31,463 bases of DNA. Source: Shewanellaceae bacterium. Lineage in GTDB: Bacteria > Pseudomonadota > Gammaproteobacteria > Enterobacterales > Shewanellaceae. A program made the position numbers and the translations under genes. Under the pieces are notes generated by a model. That model had not been told where the DNA came from and did no database searches. It saw nothing but the letters and a program-made list of their open reading frames with translations. Shown piece after piece: positions 1-7,258 of the stretch (positions within the stretch are counted from its first letter, which is position 1; every line of letters begins with the position of its first letter). The stretch covers positions 1 through 31,463 of the forward strand of contig JADHND010000001.1 in NCBI GenBank assembly GCA_016779685.1, written 5' to 3'.

Positions 1-1
1 T

Positions 2-262
2 GAACCAAAAACCGTACAACGGCGTATTGGTGACTTAATAACGCCTTATAGTAAAAAAACGGCTCAGCACACCTTAGAGCAGGTGGCTGAAGTCGCTGAT
101 GATGTGCGTTATTGGGCGCAGCGAGAGGATACATCCGGTCTCGCAGCCGCAATTACTGAAATGGAACACAAGATGCTGGAACATGCAAAAAATCTGGAGT
201 TTGAAAAAGCGGCTCAGTTACGCGACCAAGTGAGTCAGTTGCGGATCTTATTGCTCAAATAA
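2..262 (+). CDS. uvrB: UvrB, C-terminal end (partial)
   Basis: This is the last 86 codons of excinuclease ABC subunit B; the 5' part lies before the window. UvrB is the helicase-like damage-verification subunit of nucleotide excision repair, working with UvrA and UvrC in the cytoplasm. The visible part ends with the UVR domain: the stretch EMEHKMLEHAKNLEFEKAAQ with the following RDQVSQLR matches the C-terminal coiled-coil of E. coli UvrB that contacts UvrC. Upstream is the linker that joins the helicase core to the UVR domain (ITPYSKKT region). The frame is open from base 2 to a TAA at 260-262. Only 15 bases separate it from the stop of the convergent rhombosortase-like gene and I see no clear terminator there. 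Confidence 0.9.
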   Translation, partial: EPKTVQRRIGDLITPYSKKTAQHTLEQVAEVADDVRYWAQREDTSGLAAAITEMEHKMLEHAKNLEFEKAAQLRDQVSQLRILLLK

Positions 263-277
263 GGACATGTAGACAGA

Positions 278-886
278 TCATTTTAGTCGCTTGATTTTTT
301 CAGGGCGAGGCAGGGTGAAGGGAAAAATCAGCCCCAAGATCAAACCCGTCAATGCTCCAAACAGGTTAGCATTGGCGGGAATATCTGCTTGAATCAACAT
401 CTGTAAACCTGGGAAGTTCGGCCCGAATTCATCCATCGCCACCTTGATGACGACGAGTAACAGCAGGACATAACCACTGCGCTGCTGGCAATGTAAATCT
501 GCAATGGCGCCGATGACCACCAATCCATGGAGGATGCCACTTAGACCAATGTAATAGACTGTGTTGGGATCCAAGTAGTGAATCCCCGCACTGACGCCGA
601 TCATCAGCATCGGTATCATCAAGCACCATTGCCATAATTTGTAATGGCGGCTGTGAAGCAAGCCAATGAACCACAGCATAATGATGTTTAACACCAAATG
701 AAATTCACCCGTATGCATAAAGTGTGCGGTGATCAAGCGATAGAGTTGCACCCCTTGCCCCACAATGTAACGATTGTATTGATACTGAGGGAGTGGGTAG
801 TAATAAGTTAGAAGGTAACATATGCCGCCAATGGCAAGAAATAGCAACCAACCCCGTCTAGGATCTTCATAAGAGAATCTAGACAT
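278..886 (-). CDS. Rhombosortase-like rhomboid-family membrane protein
   Basis: The 202-residue product has about six hydrophobic segments and the rhomboid-fold layout. It shows H-x-x-x-N in the second membrane segment (H63, N67 in EFHLVLN) and G-L-S-G at 114-117, where Ser116 would be the nucleophile. The size and the TAHFMHTGEFH region resemble rhombosortases, which process proteins with a GlyGly-CTERM tail at the inner membrane. Oddly, the final helix reads A-N-L-F-G-A at 173-178 where rhomboid proteases have the catalytic His (usually A-H-L-x-G-A), so the Ser-His dyad looks incomplete. No GlyGly-CTERM substrate is visible in the window. The ATG at 886 has no strong Shine-Dalgarno sequence. 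Family assignment is fairly sure; proteolytic activity is doubtful. Confidence 0.7.
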   Translation of the reverse strand: MSRFSYEDPRRGWLLFLAIGGICYLLTYYYPLPQYQYNRYIVGQGVQLYRLITAHFMHTGEFHLVLNIIMLWFIGLLHSRHYKLWQWCLMIPMLMIGVSAGIHYLDPNTVYYIGLSGILHGLVVIGAIADLHCQQRSGYVLLLLVVIKVAMDEFGPNFPGLQMLIQADIPANANLFGALTGLILGLIFPFTLPRPEKIKRLK

Positions 887-973
887 AAGGTCGCAACATG
901 TCGGTTTGAAAGATGGTTTCCATGGGCTATTGTGATCTTCTCAACATAACTTGTTTTAATCTTATTATAGCCT

Positions 974-1012
974 TTTTTTAAAAAAAGAGGCCACTCGTTG
1001 TAGGCGGTGGCT
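974..1012 (-). terminator. Rho-independent terminator after the GDT1-family gene
   Basis: On the minus strand an AGCCAC / GTGGCC-type stem (1007-1012 with 989-994) is followed by a run of seven T residues. It begins just past the stop codon at 1021 and separates that gene from the rhombosortase-like gene downstream on the same strand. Confidence 0.7.
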
Positions 1013-1020
1013 GCAAAGGA

Positions 1021-1695
1021 TTATGGTTGCGGCGCAAGCTGCTTAGATTCAGCAGGTGCATCGGTATCAAGCCAGGCATGGATTTGATTCGTGGTTTGTT
1101 CAATGATTGAAGTTGGTGTGTCTTGTTGTGCATGGTATAGACCATAGCACCCAAAACCAACGAATATGAGCGCAGCTATCTGTTGGAGCAATTTCACAGG
1201 TAATTTCTCCATGCTGTAGCTAGCGAGGTAAATCATAGGGATATTGGTGAGCATCGTGCCTATCGTGATGCCCACGACTACCCATAAAATAGAATCAAAA
1301 TTGGCTGCTAGCAAAATGGTAGACAATTGAGTTTTATCACCAATTTCAGCGAGAAAAAACAACACAAAGCTGGCGATAAAAGCGCCGTAGCTATTCATCT
1401 TTGACGCCGTGGTTGCTGCATTCGCTTCGGTTTCAGGTACCAGCATCCATAAGCCCAGCGCAATAAAAGCGCCACTTAAAACTGGCGTCAGTTGCGCCGG
1501 CGAAATCCAGTGGTTGAGATAGATGCCTAAATAAGCTGCCAAGCTGTGGTTGGCAATCGTGGCTAGAAAAATACCTAACATGATTAATTTTTTATTGGTG
1601 AAGCGCGTAGCTAAGAAAAAGGTGAGCACTTGAGTTTTATCACCAATTTCGGAAATTGTTGCGATTACGGCGGCTGTGGCTGTTATTTCTAGCAT
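1021..1695 (-). CDS. GDT1/TMEM165 (UPF0016) family cation transporter
   Basis: This is a 224-residue inner-membrane protein with six predicted membrane segments in two homologous halves. Each half carries the family signature E-x-G-D-K-[TS]: EIGDKTQ at 16-22 and again at 117-123. Family members move Mn2+ or Ca2+ out of the cytoplasm; bacterial relatives such as Vibrio MneA are manganese exporters, so Mn2+ export is the best guess. The frame is open to 1782, but the extra 29 residues are basic and unlike the family. The ATG at 1695 gives the usual start (MLEITATAAV) directly before the first membrane helix, so I chose it, although its ribosome binding site is poor. A terminator follows the gene. 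The gene is transcribed away from the aromatic amino-acid permease. Confidence 0.85.
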   Translation of the reverse strand: MLEITATAAVIATISEIGDKTQVLTFFLATRFTNKKLIMLGIFLATIANHSLAAYLGIYLNHWISPAQLTPVLSGAFIALGLWMLVPETEANAATTASKMNSYGAFIASFVLFFLAEIGDKTQLSTILLAANFDSILWVVVGITIGTMLTNIPMIYLASYSMEKLPVKLLQQIAALIFVGFGCYGLYHAQQDTPTSIIEQTTNQIHAWLDTDAPAESKQLAPQP

Positions 1696-1835
1696 CGTTC
1701 TATATAATGGTTGTTTTCGAAGCGGTTGCTCAAGTATATAGTTTTTTATGCTAATTAGTAAATTGATTCTTGTTGCAAACAATCTTTTTTCAATAGAGCA
1801 CGCGACGTATAGATGTAATGAGGATATAAAAAATA

Positions 1836-3038
1836 GTGAATAGTAAAATACTGGGCTCTGTGTTTATGGTCGCAGGTGTGGCTATAGGAGCGGGGATGTT
1901 AGCTTTACCGTTGGTCACCGCATCTATGGGGTTTTTGTATGCAACTTTATTGCTGGTGGTGACTTGGCTCATGAGTTTGTATGCTGGTCTGTTGATGTTA
2001 GAAGTTAATTTAAGATTAGGACAAGAGGTTAATTTATTTACCGCTGTAGGTTCGGTGCTCGGGCGACCGGCTCAATGGGTGATTAATCTGGCGTATTTAT
2101 TGTTGTTGTTCGCTTTAACCGCGGCTTATTTAGCTGGGGGCGCTGCGTTGTTGATGGACAAACTTAATCCATTGCTAGGTGTGCAATGGTCTGCTAATAC
2201 CTACGTCATTCTGTTTACTTTGGGACTGGGTTCGGTGATTGGATTTGGTGTCACTTGGGTCGAAAGGGTGAGCAGCGTTTTTTTTATCTTAAAATTGGTG
2301 GCTTTTGGAATTTTGTTGGTGCTGGCTGCACAGGTACTCACCCCCGCACAATTGACATGGCTACCGAAGATACAGGATGTTTCAGAGCAATCGTGGTTGG
2401 TGGCGTTGCCTGTTATATTTACCTCTTTTGGTTTTCACGTGTGCATCTCGGTCCTGGTTAAACATTTAGAAGGCGATGTCTCGGCCTTAAAAAAAATCTT
2501 GGTGTTGGGTTCAGCTTTGCCTTTGCTGTTTTACGTGTTATGGCTGATCGTGAGTTTCGGTATCATTCCAAATAGGGTATTAAATCACCTAGCCGGCGAT
2601 TTGACCAACATGACCCATTGGATGAATGCAACAGTTGATACTGCTTGGTTTCGCTATAGCTTGGCTTTGTTTACAGATTTGGCACTCATCACCTCATTTC
2701 TAGGTGTATCTGTTGCCTTGTTTGATTTTATTCGCCAAACCGCCAAGATCTCCACAGATGGTATCCAAGCCAAACTAGGGACTTGGGGGCTGACTTTTAC
2801 ACCGCCCATTTTATGTGTGCTTATTTTTCCGGGTAGCTTTTTAACAGTGCTGACCTTTGCCGCCTTACCTGCGGTCATTTTGATTGTGATGATGCCCATT
2901 GCAATGCGGCTTAAATTACAACGTACGACGGGTACCTCAGATGCCATGATACCTTACCGCGTAGGCGGGGGGAGACTGGGGCTTGGACTGCTGGCGGTGT
3001 ATGGAGTTTTGCTCCTCGCCGCACAATTTTTTGCTTAG
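1836..3038 (+). CDS. Aromatic amino-acid permease (HAAAP family, TyrP/Mtr-like)
   Basis: This is a 400-residue transporter with about eleven membrane helices. The N-terminus has the family signature around the first helix (GSVFMVAGVAIGAGMLALP), as in TyrP, Mtr and TnaB, which import tyrosine or tryptophan by proton symport. The exact substrate cannot be read from sequence. Length matches TyrP (about 400). The start is GTG at 1836; GAGG at 1820-1823 is a rather distant ribosome binding site. It stands alone, divergent from the GDT1-family gene and about 150 bases before the GltP-type symporter, which has its own promoter. Together they suggest a cell that relies on imported amino acids. Confidence 0.88.
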   Translation: MNSKILGSVFMVAGVAIGAGMLALPLVTASMGFLYATLLLVVTWLMSLYAGLLMLEVNLRLGQEVNLFTAVGSVLGRPAQWVINLAYLLLLFALTAAYLAGGAALLMDKLNPLLGVQWSANTYVILFTLGLGSVIGFGVTWVERVSSVFFILKLVAFGILLVLAAQVLTPAQLTWLPKIQDVSEQSWLVALPVIFTSFGFHVCISVLVKHLEGDVSALKKILVLGSALPLLFYVLWLIVSFGIIPNRVLNHLAGDLTNMTHWMNATVDTAWFRYSLALFTDLALITSFLGVSVALFDFIRQTAKISTDGIQAKLGTWGLTFTPPILCVLIFPGSFLTVLTFAALPAVILIVMMPIAMRLKLQRTTGTSDAMIPYRVGGGRLGLGLLAVYGVLLLAAQFFA

Positions 3039-3114
3039 TTAGATCATTTTTTTCAGATTTCATCGAGAGGATTTTAGATTTAAAGCTCTGATTTTATTGT
3101 TTTATTTTCGTTTT

Positions 3115-3143
3115 TTGCAATGGTTTGAGAGGAATGATATAGT
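3115..3143 (+). promoter_or_regulatory. Sigma-70-type promoter for the GltP-like gene
   Basis: TTGCAA (3115-3120) and TATAGT (3138-3143) lie exactly 17 bases apart, about 50 bases before the start codon. A second TATAAT at 3160-3165 lacks a matching -35. Confidence 0.55.
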
Positions 3144-3191
3144 AAAAACGTATTATAACTATAATCGTTTTTTAACGTAAAAGGATTTTGT

Positions 3192-4517
3192 ATGTTGAAT
3201 TCATCTCAACCATCAACGCACCTCACTCGGCGTATGCTTGTTTTCATGTTAGTGGGTGCTTTATTAGGAATGGCGCTACGCCAGTTCGAGACCTCACAGG
3301 GTTGGCTGGTTTATGAATTTGCGCTGCCTTTGTTCGAAGTCATTGGACAAGGTTTTATTAGTCTACTTAAAATGCTGGTGGTTCCACTGGTGTTTGTATC
3401 ATTGATTTGCGGTATCAGCACATTAAGTGATGCCTCCAATATGGGGCGTCTCACCGCCAAAACCATTGCACTTTATCTGTTAACAACTGTGATTGCCATC
3501 AGTCTGGCGATGTTGATGGCTTCTGTGTTGCAGCCAGGGCATTCCGTTGAACAAAGTATGACCGATGTCGATGTCAATATTCCAGCTGCCCCAGCTTTGT
3601 ATGAGGTGATTCTGGATATGATTCCGACCAATCCAGTCCAGGCATTGGCTGACGGCAACATGCTACAAATTATTATATTTGCGGTGTTGCTGGGTTTGGC
3701 CATAAGTCAGTCAGGGCAGGCGGGTCAGAAAATCGCTCGTGGCTTTACCACCATCAATGAAGTCATGCTGGCTTTGGTCATGTTGGTGATGCGTTGCGCA
3801 CCGTGGGGGGTGCTGGCTTTGATGGCAAAATTAACCCTGACCCTTGGGGTAAGTGCTTTTGCATCGTTGGCCAACTACTTCTTGGTTGTGGTGGCGGTGT
3901 TGCTGGTGCAATTGTTGCTGGTCTATCCCACGCTGCTCAAGGTATTCAGTGGTTTAAACCCGTGGATCTTTTTGAAGAAAATGCGTCAGGCACAGTTGTT
4001 TGCTTTTGGCACGTCGAGCTCGTACGCGACTTTACCGGTAACAATGCAAACTTTGGTTGACAATATGGGCGTGAAACGTTTATTGGCTTCCTTTACGTTG
4101 CCATTGGGCTCAACCATTAACATGGATGGTACCGCCATTATGCAAGGGGTTGCGACAGTATTTATTGCTCAAATGTATCAAATCGATCTCAGTATGGGGC
4201 AATATGTGATGATCGTGGTGATGGCTACTTGTGCTTCTATAGGCACTGCTGGCGTACCTTCGGTAGGCTTGATTACCCTAGCTATGGTGTTGCAGCAGGT
4301 CAATGTACCCGTTGAGGGAATTGCCATGATTATGGCGGTTGATCGACTCCTAGATATGCTGAGAACTGCGGTTAACATCAGTGGTGACGCCATGGTTACC
4401 TTGCTGGTGGCACATTCTGAGGCAGCGCTTGATCATCAGGTCTATGCACAACCGGTTTTACCGGAATCTAAAATAGCAGCGCCATTAGCCGAAGCTTCAA
4501 GTTATCCGGTTGGTTAA
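3192..4517 (+). CDS. Dicarboxylate/amino acid:cation symporter (DAACS, GltP-like)
   Basis: This 441-residue protein belongs to the glutamate transporter family, which imports glutamate, aspartate or C4-dicarboxylates with protons or sodium. The diagnostic elements are present and in order: the serine-rich tip of re-entrant loop 1 (SSSYATLP, 275-282), the NMDGT motif (310-314), loop 2 with GVPSVG, and the eighth helix with DRLLDMLRTAVNISGD carrying the substrate-binding Asp, Arg and Asn positions. AAGGA six bases before the ATG is a good ribosome binding site, and a promoter sits at 3115-3143. The closest named relatives by motif are GltP and GltT; DctA-type specificity cannot be excluded. The gene faces the ffs gene on the opposite strand. 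Confidence 0.9.
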   Translation: MLNSSQPSTHLTRRMLVFMLVGALLGMALRQFETSQGWLVYEFALPLFEVIGQGFISLLKMLVVPLVFVSLICGISTLSDASNMGRLTAKTIALYLLTTVIAISLAMLMASVLQPGHSVEQSMTDVDVNIPAAPALYEVILDMIPTNPVQALADGNMLQIIIFAVLLGLAISQSGQAGQKIARGFTTINEVMLALVMLVMRCAPWGVLALMAKLTLTLGVSAFASLANYFLVVVAVLLVQLLLVYPTLLKVFSGLNPWIFLKKMRQAQLFAFGTSSSYATLPVTMQTLVDNMGVKRLLASFTLPLGSTINMDGTAIMQGVATVFIAQMYQIDLSMGQYVMIVVMATCASIGTAGVPSVGLITLAMVLQQVNVPVEGIAMIMAVDRLLDMLRTAVNISGDAMVTLLVAHSEAALDHQVYAQPVLPESKIAAPLAEASSYPVG

Positions 4518-4552
4518 TCGAGGTTTTTAATCGAGGGGGGATGAAGTTGGGG

Positions 4553-4660
4553 GGTAGCCTCCCAGCTGATTCTCGGCACATGATCCACTTACGACGGCTG
4601 CTTCCTTCCAGATCTGACCGGGTTAGCAAGTTTTCATTGCGAGATAACCAAGAGGCTACC
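4553..4660 (-). ncRNA. ffs: 4.5S signal recognition particle RNA
   Basis: On the minus strand this 108-base segment forms the short bacterial SRP RNA hairpin. The ends pair (GGTAGCCTC with GAGGCTACC), and the tip carries the conserved Ffh-binding domain IV: GGTCAG, then GGAAGGAAGCAGCC, matching E. coli 4.5S RNA almost base for base in the loop. It binds Ffh and targets membrane proteins co-translationally, which fits the transporter-rich surroundings only by coincidence. An excellent promoter lies at 4671-4699. The mature 3' end may extend a few bases into the C-rich tract at 4547-4552. The open reading frame that crosses it is not a gene. Confidence 0.96.
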
Positions 4661-4670
4661 ACTGACAATC

Positions 4671-4699
4671 ATTATCATGAATATTAACTTAAAAAGCAA
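4671..4699 (-). promoter_or_regulatory. Promoter of ffs
   Basis: On the minus strand TTGCTT (4699-4694) and GATAAT (4676-4671) are separated by exactly 17 bases. The expected transcription start falls at about 4663, agreeing with the 5' end of the SRP RNA inferred from base pairing. Confidence 0.75.
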
Positions 4700-4783
4700 G
4701 AGGTGATTCCGATAAATTCATGCATCGAGCTGTGTTTGGCTAGATGTTGTGCAAATGAGGCGCTATGAATGGGGCTAGGATGT

Positions 4784-4814
4784 GACGCCCTGACTCGAGG
4801 TAAGCAAGGGCGTC
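4784..4814 (-). terminator. Hairpin after the DASS transporter gene
   Basis: GACGCCCT (4784-4791) pairs perfectly with AGGGCGTC (4807-4814) around a 15-base loop. It lies just beyond the minus-strand stop codon at 4822. No T-run follows, so it could be a 3'-end stabilising hairpin rather than a true intrinsic terminator. Confidence 0.4.
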
Positions 4815-4821
4815 GCTAAAC

Positions 4822-6222
4822 TTAGATGTTCCAGAGGAATTTGGCAAGACCAAATAGAATGAAAACAGCAGCTATGTTAATAAACAGACCTGCTCGCACC
4901 ATTTCTCCTTGCTTGATATAGCCTGAACCATAGACAATGGCATTAGGCGGCGTACCGACTGGCAACATGAAAGCACAGTTAGCGGCAACACCGATCAAGG
5001 CACACGTGATGAATTCTGAGATACCAAAGGCTGCTCCAATGCTCGCAAAAATCGGCACCAACAAGGTTGCACTTGCGGTGTTACTGGCGAAGTTGGTGAG
5101 TAAGACCACAAAGCACAACAGTGTGAATAAGAACAAAGCAATCTCGGCGCCACCTAGGGCATCGGACAGCTGATGCGCTAAAAAAGCACTGGTGCCTGTA
5201 ACCGCAAGCACCTTGCTTAAGGTGATACCACCGCCGAATAAAATGAGGACACTCCATTCTGTGGTTTGTTGAATTTCAGACCATTTCACCAATCCCAATG
5301 CTGACAGCAGCAATACGGCACAGAGTGCAATGATGGTGTCAAAATACTTCATACCGCCCAGCATGGCGGCTAAGTCTTTGCTTTCAATCCAACAAAAAGC
5401 GGTCATAACGAAAATAGCGATGGTGGCTTTGGCTTTCAGCGTTAACGGTTCTTTGTTCTTGCTGACATGGCAGATAAAGAACAATTCAGGTTTAAACAAC
5501 GCGTATAAAGCCGCGAGCATCGTCGGCATCATTAACAGAACCGTCGGTATACCAAAAGACAACCATTCTTTGAAAGAAATGTTAGCTTGTGCAGCAGCGA
5601 TGGCATTCGGTGGACTGCCGAGCATGGTGCCAATGCCACCGATATTAGCTGAATAACCGACTCCAAGCAGCACGAAAACATAGGTTTTCAAATACTTTTG
5701 TCGATCCAATTGACTGAGTAAGCCTAATGCTAAGGGAATCATAATTGTGGTGGTAGCGGTGTTGCTAATCCACATCGATAAAAAGGCGGTCACCCCGAAC
5801 AGCATGAAGCAGGCAATGTGTAACCGTCCACGAGAAAACGATAGAAGGTTTTGCGCGATGAGCTTGTCTATCCCTTGTGAGTGGATGGCAGCGGCCAACA
5901 CAAACCCTCCAAAAAAGAGATAAATAATGGGATGTGAGAAGCCAGAAAGTGCATCTTTTGACTCAAAAATCCCTAAGAAAACAGATACCACAGGAATCAT
6001 TAAAGCTGTTATGCTTAAGTGGACTGCTTCAGTTAACCAGAGTAACGCAGCACACACCAGCAAAGCCAATCCTTGATTGATGGGCTGAGTGAAGGGCAGG
6101 TAGTTAATCATGGCAAAAAAGAGAGCAATGGTACCTATGAGTGAAATGTGTTTAGGGTTAATTTTCGAAGGCTTAGCGGGTTGCGCTAGCTCGGTTTCGG
6201 CGTATTGTTTGACTTGTTCCAT
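4822..6222 (-). CDS. DASS/SLC13-family divalent anion:sodium symporter
   Basis: This 466-residue inner-membrane transporter is predicted to import dicarboxylates, citrate or sulfate with sodium. It has the two family Ser-Asn-Thr motifs: SNTATTT at 153-159 in the first half and SNTASATLLVP in the second half, each in a re-entrant hairpin that binds sodium and the carboxylate. The internal repeat, the WLTEAVHLS segment near 62-70 and the conserved PVGTPPNAIVYGSG region near the C-terminus support the family. Length is normal (about 450-490). The gene stands alone; upstream is the AT-rich region shared divergently with the bactofilin gene. The ribosome binding site is weak. Substrate cannot be assigned from the sequence. 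Confidence 0.87.
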   Translation of the reverse strand: MEQVKQYAETELAQPAKPSKINPKHISLIGTIALFFAMINYLPFTQPINQGLALLVCAALLWLTEAVHLSITALMIPVVSVFLGIFESKDALSGFSHPIIYLFFGGFVLAAAIHSQGIDKLIAQNLLSFSRGRLHIACFMLFGVTAFLSMWISNTATTTIMIPLALGLLSQLDRQKYLKTYVFVLLGVGYSANIGGIGTMLGSPPNAIAAAQANISFKEWLSFGIPTVLLMMPTMLAALYALFKPELFFICHVSKNKEPLTLKAKATIAIFVMTAFCWIESKDLAAMLGGMKYFDTIIALCAVLLLSALGLVKWSEIQQTTEWSVLILFGGGITLSKVLAVTGTSAFLAHQLSDALGGAEIALFLFTLLCFVVLLTNFASNTASATLLVPIFASIGAAFGISEFITCALIGVAANCAFMLPVGTPPNAIVYGSGYIKQGEMVRAGLFINIAAVFILFGLAKFLWNI

Positions 6223-6335
6223 AAAGATGAATTTACAGTAGAAGTGGGTTTATTGTGGCGGTAGTCTGTGCTTATTAACGCTAAATTTCAAGGAAAAATA
6301 TAAAAAAAAGACTAAATTAGAATCATGTTTTTATT

Positions 6336-6350
6336 TTGATTTTAAATCAA
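6336..6350. promoter_or_regulatory. Palindromic operator candidate
   Basis: TTGATTT and AAATCAA form a perfect dyad around one central T, between two divergent genes. It resembles an FNR/CRP-family half-site pair but the half-site spacing is five, not the four bases of the FNR consensus. In such AT-rich DNA chance is possible. Confidence 0.3.
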
Positions 6351-6450
6351 TCACTTAGCTTTATTGAGACAAATGCTTCTATATGTAAAATATTGATTTA
6401 ATGTTACTTTTATCGACGCTTTATAGCAAAATCTTTTATTTTTAGTTACT

Positions 6451-6479
6451 TTGATTAACCTTGTTTTTTGTTCTATATT
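6451..6479 (+). promoter_or_regulatory. Sigma-70-type promoter for the bactofilin gene
   Basis: TTGATT (6451-6456) and TATATT (6474-6479) are 17 bases apart. Transcription would start near 6486, giving a leader of about 55 bases. Confidence 0.55.
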
Positions 6480-6490
6480 TAATACTATTG

Positions 6491-6511
6491 AATAAGCATT
6501 TGTTGCTTATT
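6491..6511 (+). promoter_or_regulatory. Leader hairpin of the bactofilin transcript
   Basis: AATAAGCA (6491-6498) pairs perfectly with TGCTTATT (6504-6511) around a 5-base loop, at the very start of the predicted transcript. A second small hairpin, GAGA with TCTC (6525-6534), covers the only purine-rich Shine-Dalgarno-like bases before the ATG at 6541. Confidence 0.4.
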
Positions 6512-6540
6512 GTCGTCATTATTTGAGAGTTCTCATACTT

Positions 6541-7008
6541 ATGTTTACTAAAAAAACGAAACCTCTTACATTTATTTCTTCAGGCTGCAAAATTGATGGT
6601 GTCTTCAACTTTGAAGGAGATGCTCTCATCGCGGGAACATTAGATGGTCGAATTCAATCTAAGTCCAATGTTGTGATTGAAAAGCAGGGTATTTTTCAAG
6701 GACAGTTAAGTTGCCTCGAGCTACAAGTATCTGGTCGTTTTAATGGTTCTGTTAGTTGTCAGCGTCTCATTATACATAATGATGGATCTGTCGAAGGTGA
6801 GGTGTATTGTGAATACATGGAAATCTACGACCAAGGTCAATTCATTGGAGTGCGTGTTAAAGAAACCCCTAAATGGTTACTGAATCTACGTAACTTAAAT
6901 GAAGAAAACAGCGAAACCAATGTTGATATGAATAACCCGGACCTCACGCTAACCCAAGATGAAATTGACAAAAACAATGGGGTGAATGGTATTTTAATTA
7001 ACAGCTAG
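6541..7008 (+). CDS. Bactofilin (polymer-forming cytoskeletal protein)
   Basis: This is a 155-residue protein with a bactofilin (DUF583) domain at about residues 10-110. That domain is a right-handed beta-helix that polymerises into filaments without nucleotide. The repeated short strands are visible (GVFNFEGDALIAG, GRIQSKSNVVIEK, GIFQGQLSCLELQVSG, GSVSCQRLIIHNDG, GEVYCEYMEIYDQG). Bactofilins scaffold cell-wall enzymes and polar or stalk structures. The charged Asn/Glu-rich tail after residue 120 is probably disordered. A TTG at 6523 would add six residues; I prefer the ATG at 6541 because the short extension is not family-like. No M23 peptidase gene, a frequent partner, is adjacent, so the partner here is unknown. 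Confidence 0.85.
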   Translation: MFTKKTKPLTFISSGCKIDGVFNFEGDALIAGTLDGRIQSKSNVVIEKQGIFQGQLSCLELQVSGRFNGSVSCQRLIIHNDGSVEGEVYCEYMEIYDQGQFIGVRVKETPKWLLNLRNLNEENSETNVDMNNPDLTLTQDEIDKNNGVNGILINS

Positions 7009-7101
7009 ATTGGGTGGGTATCATCCACTGCTGCCTACAAAATCGATTACTCTCCTCGTGGATTTGGTAGCGATAACTATTAAATCGACTTCAATTCGTT
7101 G

Positions 7102-7107
7102 TATAAT
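7102..7107 (+). promoter_or_regulatory. -10 element (TATAAT) upstream of apt
   Basis: A perfect TATAAT lies 151 bases before the apt ATG. No good -35 hexamer is found at 16-18 bases. If used, it yields a leader of about 145 bases with several inverted repeats. Confidence 0.4.
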
Positions 7108-7157
7108 ACTTTTGTTTCTATCAACTGCATGGCTCAACATATTAGATGAGGCTGATT

Positions 7158-7234
7158 CAGTTGTTAGGTATACGCTCCGTGGATAGGTGTGTTTGATCCT
7201 TGGATCAGAGGCAACTGATTCCTCTATCTATACC
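7158..7234 (+). promoter_or_regulatory. Possible structured leader of apt
   Basis: Several complementary segments occur here: GGTATA (7167-7172) with TATACC (7229-7234), GATAG (7182-7186) with CTATC (7224-7228), and a tight palindrome TGATCC-TT-GGATCA (7194-7207) nested inside. CAGTTG (7158-7163) can pair with CAACTG (7212-7217), crossing the first helix. It does not match the purine riboswitch as I know it. This is a visual observation without a folding calculation. Confidence 0.3.
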
Positions 7235-7258
7235 CTTGTCACCAAAAAGTGCAGATTT

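Larger units (their letters stand above)
6223..6540. other. AT-rich divergent intergenic region
   Basis: This 318-base stretch between the DASS gene and the bactofilin gene has no credible reading frame. It holds a 15-base palindrome (6336-6350), a good plus-strand promoter (6451-6479) and two leader hairpins (6491-6511 and 6525-6534). Confidence 0.7.

Noticed and set aside
4468..4668. 66-codon minus-strand frame
   Set aside because: It overlaps the SRP RNA, whose structure and conserved tip explain the sequence.
6336..6350. FNR box
   Set aside because: The half-sites TTGAT and ATCAA are five bases apart, whereas the FNR consensus has four.
7108..7258. Purine riboswitch upstream of apt
   Set aside because: The conserved junction and loop sequences of that aptamer are not present.
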